Assembly (NCBI GenBank): GCA_040878185.1
Contig: JBBDMS010000050.1
Span: forward strand, 1 to 64,000
Reading direction: 5' to 3'
From: JAWXBK01 sp040878185
Lineage (GTDB): Bacteria; Pseudomonadota; Alphaproteobacteria; Dongiales; Dongiaceae
DNA length: 64,000 nt
The notes beneath the pieces were generated by a model. That model was not told the origin of the DNA. It worked only from the letters and a program-made list of their open reading frames with translations, and searched no databases. Below are positions 1 through 8,369 of this stretch, piece after piece; within the stretch, counting starts at the first letter, position 1, and each line of letters opens with the position of its first letter. The position numbers were made by a program, and so were the translations under genes.

Positions 1-1
1 G

Positions 2-418
2 CTCGATCCGATGCAGGTGATCCGCAAATTTCTCGCCTTCGCCGAACTCGATCCTGTCAGCGACCGGGCGCGACGGTTCGTCGCGCTCGAAGACTGGCTC
101 AATGATGGAATCCCGCTGGCGACCCCGGTCGCGATCGAGACTCTGGCCGGCTGGTACGGGGCGAACACGCCCGCGTCCGGGCAGTGGCAGATCGCCGGAA
201 CGCCGGTCCTGCCCGCCGCCTGCCAGCTCCCCGCCCTGGTGGTGATCCCCGATACCGACCGGATCGTGCCCCCCGGCTCTGCCCGGGCGCTCGCAACGGC
301 GCTGCCCCGGGCGCAGCCGATGACCCCTGCGGCGGGCCATATCGGCATGATGGTGGGCGGCCGGGCCGAGCGCGAGGTCTGGCAGCCGATCGCCGCATGG
401 TTGCGCGCCGCCGCCTGA
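2..418 (+). CDS. PHA synthase-like alpha/beta hydrolase, C-terminal part
   Basis: This is the C-terminal 138 residues of an alpha/beta hydrolase whose start lies before the window. It most resembles class III-type polyhydroxyalkanoate synthases, which polymerise (R)-3-hydroxyacyl-CoA on granules. Two late catalytic-triad landmarks are visible: an Asp in DRIVPPGSA and a His in GHIGMMVGG, followed by the typical W-x2-IAAWL end. The nucleophile region is outside the window. It sits 129 bp upstream of phaA-phaB in the same direction, which fits a PHA or acetoacetyl-CoA role. A related PHA depolymerase or another hydrolase cannot be excluded. Confidence 0.6.
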   Translation, partial: LDPMQVIRKFLAFAELDPVSDRARRFVALEDWLNDGIPLATPVAIETLAGWYGANTPASGQWQIAGTPVLPAACQLPALVVIPDTDRIVPPGSARALATALPRAQPMTPAAGHIGMMVGGRAEREVWQPIAAWLRAAA

Positions 419-547
419 CCGGGGCGTTCTTGCACCGCAACAGGCCGGTCACTAGGTTTGGCTATAACCACCTGCTGTGGGCCTGCTGACCCCCGCCCGC
501 GCCGTGCCCGACCGCATCACCCCTGCCCCCCAAGGGAGAGAGACAGA
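419..547 (+). promoter_or_regulatory. phaA upstream region with TTGC-N3-GCAA element
   Basis: This gap of 129 bp holds TTGCACCGCAA at 430-440, an inverted repeat TTGC-N3-GCAA resembling the core of the palindromes upstream of ccr and ecm. A TATAAC hexamer at 463-468 could be a -10 element, but no convincing -35 is present. A purine-rich GGGAGAGAGA just before 548 supplies the ribosome binding site of phaA. The regulatory reading is inference. Confidence 0.3.
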
Positions 548-1723
548 ATGACCGATATCGCCATCGTCAGCGCCGTCCGTACGCCGGTCGCCGCCTTTAA
601 CGGCGCCTTTTCGACCTTGGCCGCGCATGAACTGGGCGCGGTCGCGATCAAGGCGGCGCTGGAACGCGCCAAACTGGAAACCGGCGACATCGACGAAGCC
701 ATCCTCGGCCAGATCCTGACGGCCGGCGCCGGCCAGAACCCGGCCCGCCAGGCCGCGGTCGCCGCCGGCATTCCGGTCGAGAAGACGGCAATCCAGATCA
801 ACCAGCTTTGCGGCTCGGGTCTGCGCGCGGTCGCGCTCGCCTACCAGGCGATCAAGACCGGCGACAGCCGCATCGTCGTCGCCGGTGGCCAGGAAAGCAT
901 GACCCAGGCGCCGCACTGCGTGTATCTGCGCGCCGGCGTGAAGATGGGCAATGCCGAGCTGGTCGACACGATGATCAAGGACGGGCTGTGGGATGCCTTC
1001 AATGGCTATCACATGGGCAACACCGCCGAGAACGTCGCGCAGAAATGGCAGATCACGCGCGAGGAGCAGGACGTGTTCGCGGCATCGTCGCAGCAGAAGG
1101 CCGAGGCGGCGCAGAAGGCGGGCCGCTTCAAGGACGAAATCGTGCCGGTGACGGTGAAGAGCCGAAAGGGCGACGTCGTCGTCGCGGACGACGAGTATCC
1201 GCGCCACGGCACGACGATCGATTCGCTGTCCAAGCTGCGCCCGGCTTTCCTGCGCGATGGCGGCACGGTGACGGCGGGCAATGCGTCGGGCATCAACGAT
1301 GGTGCGGCTGCCCTCGTGCTGATGTCGATGGACGAGGCGAAGCAGCGCGGCATCGCGCCGATCGCGCGCATCGTTTCCTGGGCGACCGCCGGCGTCGATC
1401 CCGCGATAATGGGTTCGGGCCCGATCCCCGCGAGCCGCGCCGCGCTGGCGAAAGCCGGCTGGAAGCCGAGCGATCTCGATCTCATCGAGGCGAACGAGGC
1501 GTTCGCAGCCCAAGCCTGCGCCGTCAACAAGGAACTCGGCTGGGACACGGCGAAGGTCAACGTCAATGGCGGTGCGATCGCCATCGGTCATCCGGTCGGG
1601 GCTTCGGGCGCGCGCGTGCTGGTGACGCTCCTGCACGAAATGCAGAAACGCGATGCGAAGAAGGGTCTCGCCACGCTTTGCATCGGCGGCGGAATGGGCA
1701 TCGCCATGTGCGTCGAACGCTGA
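548..1723 (+). CDS. phaA: Acetyl-CoA C-acetyltransferase (beta-ketothiolase)
   Basis: This 391-residue thiolase condenses two acetyl-CoA to acetoacetyl-CoA, the entry step to both PHB and the ethylmalonyl-CoA pathway. The nucleophilic Cys lies in QLCGSGLRAV (Cys88), the catalytic His in GHPVGASGAR near residue 349, and the second Cys in CIGGGMG near residue 379. Length is standard for the family. The ATG at 548 is chosen because it follows a GGGAGAGAGA ribosome site and begins the conserved MTDIAIVSAVRTPV; a longer upstream frame has no thiolase similarity. phaB follows 63 bp downstream. Confidence 0.95.
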   Translation: MTDIAIVSAVRTPVAAFNGAFSTLAAHELGAVAIKAALERAKLETGDIDEAILGQILTAGAGQNPARQAAVAAGIPVEKTAIQINQLCGSGLRAVALAYQAIKTGDSRIVVAGGQESMTQAPHCVYLRAGVKMGNAELVDTMIKDGLWDAFNGYHMGNTAENVAQKWQITREEQDVFAASSQQKAEAAQKAGRFKDEIVPVTVKSRKGDVVVADDEYPRHGTTIDSLSKLRPAFLRDGGTVTAGNASGINDGAAALVLMSMDEAKQRGIAPIARIVSWATAGVDPAIMGSGPIPASRAALAKAGWKPSDLDLIEANEAFAAQACAVNKELGWDTAKVNVNGGAIAIGHPVGASGARVLVTLLHEMQKRDAKKGLATLCIGGGMGIAMCVER

Positions 1724-1786
1724 TCCGGCACCGGGGTATCGACGAACAATTAACGTTTAAAAAATCGAACACGACAGGGGACTTAC

Positions 1787-2509
1787 ATGGCTCGTCTGGC
1801 ACTCGTCACCGGCGGCACGCGCGGCATCGGTGCGGCGATCTCGATTGCGCTCAAGAAGGCCGGCTATAACGTCATCGCGACCTATGCGGGCAATGACGGT
1901 GCCGCCGAAACCTTCCGCAAGGAAACCGGCATTCCGGTATACAAATTCGATGTCGGCGATTTCGTCGCCTGCGAGAAGGCGGTCAGCAAGATCGCCGCGG
2001 AGCGCGGACCGATCGAGATCCTGGTGAACAATGCCGGCATCACGCGCGATGCGACCTTGCACAAGATGTCGCATCAGCAATGGGACGATGTGATCCGCAC
2101 CAATCTCACCTCCTGCTTCAATATGTGCCGCCTGGTGATCGAATCGATGCGCGATCGCGGCTTCGGCCGCATCGTGAATATCGGATCGATCAACGGCCAG
2201 GCCGGTCAGTACGGCCAGGTGAATTACGCGGCCGCCAAATCGGGCATCCACGGGTTCACCAAGGCGCTGGCGCAGGAAGGGGCGGGCAAGGGCATCACCG
2301 TCAATGCGCTCGCGCCGGGCTACATCGACACCGACATGGTGCGCTCCGTGCCGCCGGCGGTGCTCGAGAAGATCGTCGCGAAGGTGCCGGTGGGCCGCCT
2401 CGGCCGGGCCGACGAGATCGCGCGCGGCGTGCTGTTCCTGGTCGGCGACGAAGGCGGGTTCATCACCGGCGCGACGCTGTCGATCAACGGCGGCCAGCAT
2501 ATGTACTGA
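1787..2509 (+). CDS. phaB: Acetoacetyl-CoA reductase (SDR)
   Basis: This 240-residue short-chain dehydrogenase reduces acetoacetyl-CoA to (R)-3-hydroxybutyryl-CoA, normally with NADPH. The Rossmann glycine motif GGTRGIG is at residues 9-15, NNAG at 81-84, and the catalytic Ser134, Tyr147 and Lys151 are in the usual spacing (GSINGQ ... NYAAAKSG). The C-terminal GATLSINGGQHMY is characteristic of PhaB. An AGGGGAC ribosome site precedes the ATG. It forms a cluster with phaA and the PHA-synthase-like gene upstream. The R-specific product can also enter the EMC route through an R-specific hydratase not seen here. Confidence 0.93.
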   Translation: MARLALVTGGTRGIGAAISIALKKAGYNVIATYAGNDGAAETFRKETGIPVYKFDVGDFVACEKAVSKIAAERGPIEILVNNAGITRDATLHKMSHQQWDDVIRTNLTSCFNMCRLVIESMRDRGFGRIVNIGSINGQAGQYGQVNYAAAKSGIHGFTKALAQEGAGKGITVNALAPGYIDTDMVRSVPPAVLEKIVAKVPVGRLGRADEIARGVLFLVGDEGGFITGATLSINGGQHMY

Positions 2510-2523
2510 GGAGTCGAGATTCT

Positions 2524-3345
2524 TTGCGAATTTCATACCAGCAGGTTTCAAAATTTCCTTGGTTGCCGACAGCGTTTGCAGCACTCAGCATAGGACTGTT
2601 CATTTTCGGTGCTGGTCTAGCTTCAAAGAATCAACTCGGGGCCGCCGCCTCCGTGTTTGCCGCCGCTACGCTGTGCGCAGTGTTCGCATTCTTGACACGT
2701 TTTAAGCGTGTATCAGGATTCGGAGTCGAGATGGAATTGTGGCAACAAAAAATGGAGGAAGCAGCGCACCTAGTGGAATCGCTTCGGAACTTAACCAAAG
2801 TTGCATCACAAGCTATAATGACTATTGGCTCACGCGTTGGTCGTTGGGATGCGGCACTTTCAATACCCGAGCGACATAAACTACATGAAGATCTTCAGGA
2901 CTTAATGAAAGCTGCAAATCTTTCGGACAAAGATATTAAAGAGGCGCTAACTGAGCATTACCGACTTATCTTTCTTGAGCTGTTCAACCCAATTCGCCGT
3001 ACAATTGGCGAGGAAATAGACAAGGAAGCCGGAAAGATTGAACGAGAAAGAAGGGCGCTCGGAAGCCATATAACTGACGAGAAACGGTTCGACCTCGATC
3101 GATTGATTGATCGCGAAAAACAACTCCACCAGCTTAGAAGCGAACGAGACTCAATAGTAAACCAATCAGAAAAACTTGCAAAACAGCTTGTTCATAAATT
3201 GATTTTAAATATGTCATTCTTGACTACTGCAGAGTATGACAAATTGTTGGAAAATTTGACCGAAGATTTGGATAGTGTTGATGCCTTTGCAAACCGGCGT
3301 GAGTTTCTAAATTTTAAGAAATGGATAGAGAGTGATTTGACGTGA
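2524..3345 (+). CDS. Unrecognised two-TM coiled-coil protein, AT-richer than its surroundings
   Basis: I do not recognise this 273-residue protein. A short cytoplasmic N-terminus is followed by two hydrophobic helices (about residues 12-30 and 34-52, ending LTRFKR), then a long charged, mainly helical domain with heptad-like stretches, including an Arg/Glu/Lys-rich coiled coil at about 160-215. The start is TTG at 2524, 10 nt after GAGGAG (2508-2513) that overlaps the phaB stop; no ATG is well placed. Its stop overlaps the GTG of the next gene by 4 bp. Base and codon use are visibly more AT-rich than every neighbour (AAA, ATA, TTA codons common), suggesting recent acquisition into the pha cluster. 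No function is assigned. Confidence 0.7.
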   Translation: MRISYQQVSKFPWLPTAFAALSIGLFIFGAGLASKNQLGAAASVFAAATLCAVFAFLTRFKRVSGFGVEMELWQQKMEEAAHLVESLRNLTKVASQAIMTIGSRVGRWDAALSIPERHKLHEDLQDLMKAANLSDKDIKEALTEHYRLIFLELFNPIRRTIGEEIDKEAGKIERERRALGSHITDEKRFDLDRLIDREKQLHQLRSERDSIVNQSEKLAKQLVHKLILNMSFLTTAEYDKLLENLTEDLDSVDAFANRREFLNFKKWIESDLT

Positions 3346-3764
3346 GTACTAGTGAAACCCTCGCGAAACTCATCGACTATGACGACGCCTCGCCCGCGGT
3401 GCGTGCCGTCTATGACGACATCATGGCGACGCGAAAGACCGACTGGATCAATAATTTCTGGAAGGCGCTGGCCAACGATCCCGCAACGCTGAAGCGCATT
3501 TGGGAAAGCGTGAAGCAGGTGATGGCAGCCGGCGCGCTCGACCCACTGGTCAAGGAACTGATTTATGTCGCGGTCTCGGCGACCAACAACTGCGAATACT
3601 GCATCGTGAGCCACACGGCGGGCGCCCGCGCGAAGGGGATGACCGATGCGATGTGGCATGAGCTGATCGCCGTCGTCGGCATGGCGAACGAAACCAACCG
3701 GTTGGTCAATGCGCTGCGCGTGCCGGTCGACGAGAAACTGCTCGCGGCCGCGAAAGGCGCCTAG
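3342..3764 (+). CDS. AhpD-like carboxymuconolactone decarboxylase-family protein
   Basis: This 140-residue protein of the AhpD/CMD fold contains the redox motif NNCEYCIVSHT with a C-x2-C pair near residue 85 and a downstream His, typical of AhpD-like peroxidase or disulfide-reductase members rather than true decarboxylases. It starts with GTG at 3342, overlapping the stop of the AT-rich gene by 4 bp (GTGA), so the two are translationally coupled. Base composition returns to the GC-rich norm here. The physiological substrate is unknown; detoxification of peroxides or electrophiles is a family-level inference. Confidence 0.82.
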   Translation: MSTSETLAKLIDYDDASPAVRAVYDDIMATRKTDWINNFWKALANDPATLKRIWESVKQVMAAGALDPLVKELIYVAVSATNNCEYCIVSHTAGARAKGMTDAMWHELIAVVGMANETNRLVNALRVPVDEKLLAAAKGA

Positions 3765-3775
3765 CCGATTCTGCC

Positions 3776-4743
3776 GTGACCAACACGATCCCCCTTCCGC
3801 CGTCGCCGGTGAGAGCAGCCCGCCGCCGTCGCGCAACGGCGGTCGGGTTCGGCGCGATCCTGCTCTGGGCTTTGCTCGCCTTGTTCACGACCGGCGCCGT
3901 CGACCGGATGGGACAACCGCTGCCGGCGTTTCAACTCGTTGCCATGACGTTCGGCATCGCGTTTCTGGCGGCGTTCGTTCGCGCGCTCTCGCTGCGTGCG
4001 CGCACCGGTGCCGCACCCTTCGCCGCGTGGAAACAGCGCCCGGCCGTCTGGCTGCTCGGGGCGGGCGGCCTGTTCGGATATCATTTCTTCTATTTCACGG
4101 CGCTCGGCAATGCGCCCGCGATCGATGCCAGCCTGATCTGCTTTCTCTGGCCGCTGCTGATCGTGCTGTTCTCGTCGTTCCTGCCGGGAGAGCGCCTCAC
4201 ATTGTTGCATGTCGCCGGTGCTGCGATGGGCTTTGCCGGTGCAGCCCTTATCCTGCTCGATCGCTCGGGCTGGTCGCTCGCCTTCGAGGCGCGTTACTGG
4301 CTCGGCTATCTCGCCGCCGGCGCCGGCGCGATCACCTGGGCCGTTTATTCGGTTCTATCGCGGCGCTTCGGCGACGTGCCGACCGATGCGGTGGGTGGGT
4401 TCTGCGGGGCGACGGCGCTGCTCGGGCTGATCGCGCATCTCCTCCTCGAGACGACGGCCATGCCGCCCGCGACCGGCTGGCTCGCCATCCTGGCGCTCGG
4501 CCTCGGGCCGGTCGGGCTCGCGTTCTTTCTTTGGGACCATGGCGTCAAGCACGGCGACATCAAACTGCTCGGCGTTGCCGCCTACGCAGCGCCGCTGCTC
4601 TCGACCCTGGCGCTGGTCGTTTCCGGCGTTGCGCGCGCGAGACGCCCGCGCTGGCCGCCGCCTGCTTGCTGATCGTCGGCGGAGCGGCACTGGCCGCCGG
4701 TCTTTTCAGCGGCCGGAAGTCGGATCCGCCCGGCAAACGCTAG
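3776..4743 (+). pseudogene. EamA/DMT transporter interrupted by a frameshift
   Basis: The translation is a ten-helix DMT-superfamily (EamA) exporter, intact until about residue 286 (ALVVSGVAR). The original frame then reads a non-hydrophobic RRPRWPPPAC tail and stops at 4672. The missing last helix (ETPALAAACLLIVGG) is present in another frame and ends at 4743. The switch coincides with the tract GCGCGCGCG at 4631-4639; losing one GC unit, or gaining one base, restores a normal 321-322-residue protein. The 4743 stop interlocks with the opposite gene's stop in the palindrome CTAG (4740-4743). It is either a genuine lesion or an assembly error. The start is GTG. Substrate unknown. Confidence 0.75.
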
Positions 4744-5480
4744 CGTCCGCGCGCACGAAACGCGGCTTCGACCGCATCGGCAAAGTCGGCAAGGCTGACG
4801 AATTCGAGATCGGGTGCGACATCTTCCGGCGGCGGCACGGTGGCGCCCCAGCCGCCGCCGCGTACCGCGCGCCGATTGATCCAGATGCTCGGCAGGTCGA
4901 GCTGCTTCGCCGGCACATGGTCGTGATGCAGGCTCTGGGCCACATGCAGGATCGCACCGCGCGCGACGCCCATTTCGGCCAGGGTTTCGAAACCGCGATG
5001 GAAATGCGCATGGTTCGGCTTGTAGCTGCCGACATCCTCGGCGGTGATCACCAGATCGAACTCGACCGAAAGCCGCTGGTTGCTGTGCGCGAACGAGGCA
5101 CGATCGACGTTCGATAGAATGCCGATCATGAAATGGCGCTGCAGCCGACGCAGCGCCTCCGTCGAATCGTCGAAGGCCGGCCAGTTGCCGACCGAGGCGC
5201 CGAACGCCGCGCGGTCGCCCGCGTCGGCTTCGATGCCGAGCTCCACTCCGATATCGCCGAGCACATGGCCCAGCAATTCGCGATACAGCGTATTGCCCAT
5301 GCTGCGCTCGCGGATGGTCTCGTAGCGGCCGAACAAAGCGAGCGCCTGGTCCGCGGTGAGAGTCGCGTTGTGCCGGCGCGCCCATTTATCGAGCGCCGTT
5401 GCAATGCCCTGTTCCCAGTCGATCAGCGTGCCGTAGCAGTCGAAGGTGAGGGCTTCGTAGCGGGTGAAATCGAGGGTCAT
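4740..5480 (-). CDS. Haloacid dehalogenase, type II (HAD superfamily)
   Basis: This 246-residue HAD hydrolase resembles type II L-2-haloacid dehalogenases. Motif I is TFDCYGTLIDWE with the nucleophilic Asp near residue 14, motif II is the ILSNVDR Ser/Asn near 120, and the motif III Lys lies in GSYKPNHAHF; the C-terminus has the family SLADFADAV. Substrate cannot be read from sequence; phosphatase or dehalogenase activity is possible. Its stop codon is antisense to the transporter stop (CTAG), so the two genes converge with overlapping ends. The gene ends 34 bp before the upstream cupin gene, in the same direction. Confidence 0.82.
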   Translation of the reverse strand: MTLDFTRYEALTFDCYGTLIDWEQGIATALDKWARRHNATLTADQALALFGRYETIRERSMGNTLYRELLGHVLGDIGVELGIEADAGDRAAFGASVGNWPAFDDSTEALRRLQRHFMIGILSNVDRASFAHSNQRLSVEFDLVITAEDVGSYKPNHAHFHRGFETLAEMGVARGAILHVAQSLHHDHVPAKQLDLPSIWINRRAVRGGGWGATVPPPEDVAPDLEFVSLADFADAVEAAFRARGR

Positions 5481-5514
5481 TTTTGGTCCCTGCGGAGTTG
5501 ATCGATCGCGGGCG

Positions 5515-6048
5515 TCATCGCCCGCGTGGTGGAATGCGCCGCCCGGCCCAGGGGCCGCGTGCCGCCACCTTGATGGCCGAAACGCGGCTGCGCGGCGACC
5601 AGCCCGGCGGCGCCAGCTCGAAATCGTCGAACTCGAAAGCGGGCGTTACCGTGCAGGTCACCAGCGTATAGGTGCCGAGGCTGCGTGCCGACTGCCAGCA
5701 GCCGTGCGGCACGAGAACCTGCGGCTGCTCGCCGCGCGCCACGTCGAGCCCGAGCTTATGGATATCCTGACGCTGCCCGTCGGGTGAGAGGATGAGTTCG
5801 AGTGCACCGCCGGTATTGAAGATCCAGATCTCGTCCGCCGAATGCAAACGGTGCCACCGCGACACTTCGCCGGCCTGCAGCAGATAGTGGATCGCGGTCA
5901 TATAGCCGCGCCCGCCGCCATCGCGCACATGACGATAGGTCTCGCGAAAATGCCCGCCCTCGGGATGCGGCTCGAGGTCGAGCAGCCGGATCAGTCCGGC
6001 CGCGGTATCGGAAACCAGATCAGTCACGTCCCTCGCGGCATGGCGCAC
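5515..6048 (-). CDS. Cupin_5 (DUF985) domain protein
   Basis: This 177-residue protein is a member of the DUF985/cupin_5 family. Family landmarks are LDLEPHPEGGHFRETYR near the N-terminus, TAIHYLLQAGEVSRWHRL, ADEIWIFNTG, QVLVPHGCWQSAR and the closing CTVTPAFEFDDFELA, which together form the beta-barrel and its possible metal or sugar pocket. Biochemical function of this family is not established. It lies between a HAD hydrolase and a glutathione transferase, all on the minus strand with short gaps, but the gene set does not point to one pathway. Length is normal. Confidence 0.85.
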   Translation of the reverse strand: MRHAARDVTDLVSDTAAGLIRLLDLEPHPEGGHFRETYRHVRDGGGRGYMTAIHYLLQAGEVSRWHRLHSADEIWIFNTGGALELILSPDGQRQDIHKLGLDVARGEQPQVLVPHGCWQSARSLGTYTLVTCTVTPAFEFDDFELAPPGWSPRSRVSAIKVAARGPWAGRRIPPRGR

Positions 6049-6072
6049 TCCCGCATGAGCATGATCGGCGAT

Positions 6073-6684
6073 TTACTTCGCGTCTTGCGGCTCGGTCGCG
6101 AGCATCGAGGGGCGCTGCGAAAAGCGTCCCCACCAGGCCTTGAATTTCGGCCGCGAGCCAAGCGGATCGTCGATACCGAAACGAAACATCGCCCAGCCGA
6201 GCGTGCAGCCGATCGCGATCGTGCCGATATCGACCGTCTCGCCGAAGGAACCGGCTTCGTCCTCGATCGCATCGAAGCCGCGCGCCATGACATCCTGCTG
6301 GCGGTCCATCCAGGCCTTCGACTGTTCGCCGGCGCCGCGCCGCGTTTCGAGCAGGCGCGAAATGCCGGAATCGAGGATGCCGTCGGCCAGCGCCTGACGC
6401 CGCAACGCGGTCCAGCGCGCCGCACCGCTGACGGGAATCATTTTGCGTCCGTTATGCAGGCTGTCGAGATATTCGCAGATGACCGGCGAATCGTAGAGCG
6501 CGCTGCCGTCTTCTAGGACCAGCGTCGGCACCTTGGTGAGCGGGTTCTGGCCGGCGCGATCAGTTTTCGGATCCCAGGGCGGGTTGCCGACGCGCTCGAT
6601 CCTGTCGTGCAGTCCGGCTTCGTGAGCGACGACCGTGCATTTGCGGACATAGGGGCTGGTCGGTGAAAACCGCAACTTCATCAT
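6073..6684 (-). CDS. Glutathione S-transferase family protein
   Basis: This 203-residue GST has an N-terminal thioredoxin-like domain beginning MKLRFSPTSPYVRKC, in which the Ser before PYVRK is the likely glutathione-activating residue. VPTLVLEDGSALYDSPVICEYL is the glutathione-binding segment, and the C-terminal domain is all-helical with GCTLGWAMFRF. The first of two tandem ATG codons (6684) follows GAGGA at 10 nt. The gene lies 44 bp downstream of glyoxalase II in the same direction; both are glutathione-linked, suggesting a small thiol-detoxification pair. The substrate is not predictable. Confidence 0.88.
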   Translation of the reverse strand: MMKLRFSPTSPYVRKCTVVAHEAGLHDRIERVGNPPWDPKTDRAGQNPLTKVPTLVLEDGSALYDSPVICEYLDSLHNGRKMIPVSGAARWTALRRQALADGILDSGISRLLETRRGAGEQSKAWMDRQQDVMARGFDAIEDEAGSFGETVDIGTIAIGCTLGWAMFRFGIDDPLGSRPKFKAWWGRFSQRPSMLATEPQDAK

Positions 6685-6728
6685 GGCGACAGTGTCCTCG
6701 TTGGTCGGTTGTTCGTTGATCGAAAGGT

Positions 6729-7499
6729 TCAGAAATTGTCCTTGCGGCGGCGCACTTCGCCGAACACGTCTTCCGGCTCGGCGCCGGCGAGGCCGACATT
6801 GGCGGCCAACACCGGATCGTCGGCGCGCAGAAACGGATTGGCGGCCTTTTCCTCGCCGAGGATCGAAGGCACCGTCGGTTTCCCGGCGGCGCGCAGTTTG
6901 CGGATCTCCGCCATGCGCGCCTGCAAGGCCGCGTTCGCAGGATCGACCGTGAGCGCGAAGCGTGCGTTCGACTCGGTATATTCGTGCGCGCAATAGACGC
7001 GCGCGTCGTCGGGCAGGCCGCGAATCTTGCCGAGCGAATGCCACATCTGGCGCGGATTGCCCTCAAACAGTCGGCCGCAGCCGAGCGAGAACAGCGTGTC
7101 GCCGCAGAAGAGGGCGCGGCTCTCGGCAAACCAGTAGGCGATATGACCGCGCGTATGCCCCGGCACGAAGAACACGTCAGCATGGGCTTTGCCGAACTCG
7201 TATCCGGTTTCCTCGGTAACTTCGACATCGATGCCCGGGATGCGCTCGCGGTCGTAGGCCGGACCGACGACGATGCAGCCGGTCTCGTCCTTGATCCGGC
7301 GATTGCCCCCGACATGGTCGCCGTGATGATGCGTGTTGAGGATGTGGGTGAGCCGCCAGCCGAGCCGGTCGAGCGCCGCGAGTACGGGCTCCGCCTCGGC
7401 CGGATCGACGACCGCAACGCTGTCGGTTTCCGGCTCGCGCACCAAATAGGAGTAATTGTCGGTGAGGAGCGGAATCTGCCGGATGTCGAGCTTGGCCAT
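6729..7499 (-). CDS. gloB: Hydroxyacylglutathione hydrolase (glyoxalase II)
   Basis: This 256-residue metallo-beta-lactamase-fold enzyme hydrolyses S-lactoylglutathione to lactate and glutathione in methylglyoxal detoxification. The binuclear metal motif THHHGDHVGGN begins at residue 56; further ligands are in PGHTRGHIAYW and FCGDTLFSLGCGR, and the glutathione-binding region is VYCAHEYTESNARFAL. The C-terminal all-helical extension (PSILGEEKAANPFLR) is typical of true GloB. It is divergent from the methyltransferase gene at 7586, a pairing common in alphaproteobacteria. Confidence 0.95.
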   Translation of the reverse strand: MAKLDIRQIPLLTDNYSYLVREPETDSVAVVDPAEAEPVLAALDRLGWRLTHILNTHHHGDHVGGNRRIKDETGCIVVGPAYDRERIPGIDVEVTEETGYEFGKAHADVFFVPGHTRGHIAYWFAESRALFCGDTLFSLGCGRLFEGNPRQMWHSLGKIRGLPDDARVYCAHEYTESNARFALTVDPANAALQARMAEIRKLRAAGKPTVPSILGEEKAANPFLRADDPVLAANVGLAGAEPEDVFGEVRRRKDNF

Positions 7500-7573
7500 G
7501 ACGGACCGGAGCTTAGCATCCGTGGCCTTGCGCGGCCAACGTCGGGGCAGACCCGTTTCCCGGCCCCTGATGC

Positions 7574-7579
7574 TATAGT
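7574..7579 (+). promoter_or_regulatory. Candidate -10 element for the 7586 gene
   Basis: TATAGT lies 6 bp before the ATG at 7586. If used as a -10 element, transcription would begin at or next to the start codon and give a leaderless message. No Shine-Dalgarno sequence precedes this ATG, which agrees with that idea. The -35 region is poor. Confidence 0.35.
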
Positions 7580-7585
7580 GATGCC

Positions 7586-8359
7586 ATGTGGAACGACGTC
7601 GTCGACCTCAACGACTTCTACCAGACGCCGCTCGGCGAGCGGGCGCGGCAGATGATCCGGCTGCGGTTGCGGGCGATGTGGCCGGATCTTGCCGGCTCGA
7701 CATTGCTCGGGCTCGGCTATGCGACGCCCTATCTGCGGCAGTTCAGCGGCGAAGCCGGTCGCGTGATCGCCGCGATGCCGGCGCAGCAGGGCATCATCCC
7801 CTGGCCCATCGAGGGCGCGAACCGCGCCATGCTGGTCGACGAGACGGCGCTGCCGCTGGCCGACGAGTCCGTCGACCGCGCATTGATCGTCCATGGCGTC
7901 GAATGCGCCGAGCAGCTTCGCGACATGCTGCGCGAACTCTGGCGGGTAATGGCGGCTTCGGGCCGGATCGCCTTTGTTGTGCCGAACCGCTCCAGCCTCT
8001 GGGCGCAGATCGAGCGCACGCCGTTCGGCCAGGGTCACCCCTACAGTCAGGCGCAGATTCACCGGCTGCTGCGCGGCTGCATGTTCACGCCGCTCGGCAC
8101 GTTGCGCGCGCTCTATATGCCGCCGATGCGGCTGCGGCCGATGCTGCGCATGGCGGGTGCGTGGGAGCGGGCGGGATCGCGGTTGTTTCCGCGCCTCGGC
8201 GGCGTGATGGTGATCGAGGCGGCAAAACAGCTTTACGGCGCGAATGCGGTTCCGGTGCTCCGCCGCCGACCGGTCGTCGTGCCGATGCCGCAGCCGGCGC
8301 GCAACGCCCATGCCGTGCAGATACTGCGCGATGCCGGCGAGGACCGTCCCGGCCGTTAA
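7586..8359 (+). CDS. SAM-dependent methyltransferase-like protein
   Basis: This 257-residue methyltransferase-fold protein belongs to the class usually found divergent from gloB in alphaproteobacteria. The SAM-binding glycine motif is degenerate (LLGLGYATPYL near residue 40), while ALPLADESVDRALIVHGVE and the MAASGRIAFVVPNR strand follow the class I pattern of motif II and motif III. The C-terminal third is basic and proline-rich. The target is unknown. It probably starts at ATG 7586, perhaps without a leader. The weak glycine loop means SAM binding should be regarded as likely but unproven. Confidence 0.75.
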   Translation: MWNDVVDLNDFYQTPLGERARQMIRLRLRAMWPDLAGSTLLGLGYATPYLRQFSGEAGRVIAAMPAQQGIIPWPIEGANRAMLVDETALPLADESVDRALIVHGVECAEQLRDMLRELWRVMAASGRIAFVVPNRSSLWAQIERTPFGQGHPYSQAQIHRLLRGCMFTPLGTLRALYMPPMRLRPMLRMAGAWERAGSRLFPRLGGVMVIEAAKQLYGANAVPVLRRRPVVVPMPQPARNAHAVQILRDAGEDRPGR

Positions 8360-8369
8360 CCGGCGGGCG

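Noticed and set aside
458..547. N-terminal extension of PhaA by 30 codons
   Set aside because: The added residues have no thiolase similarity, whereas ATG 548 has a ribosome site and begins the conserved N-terminus.
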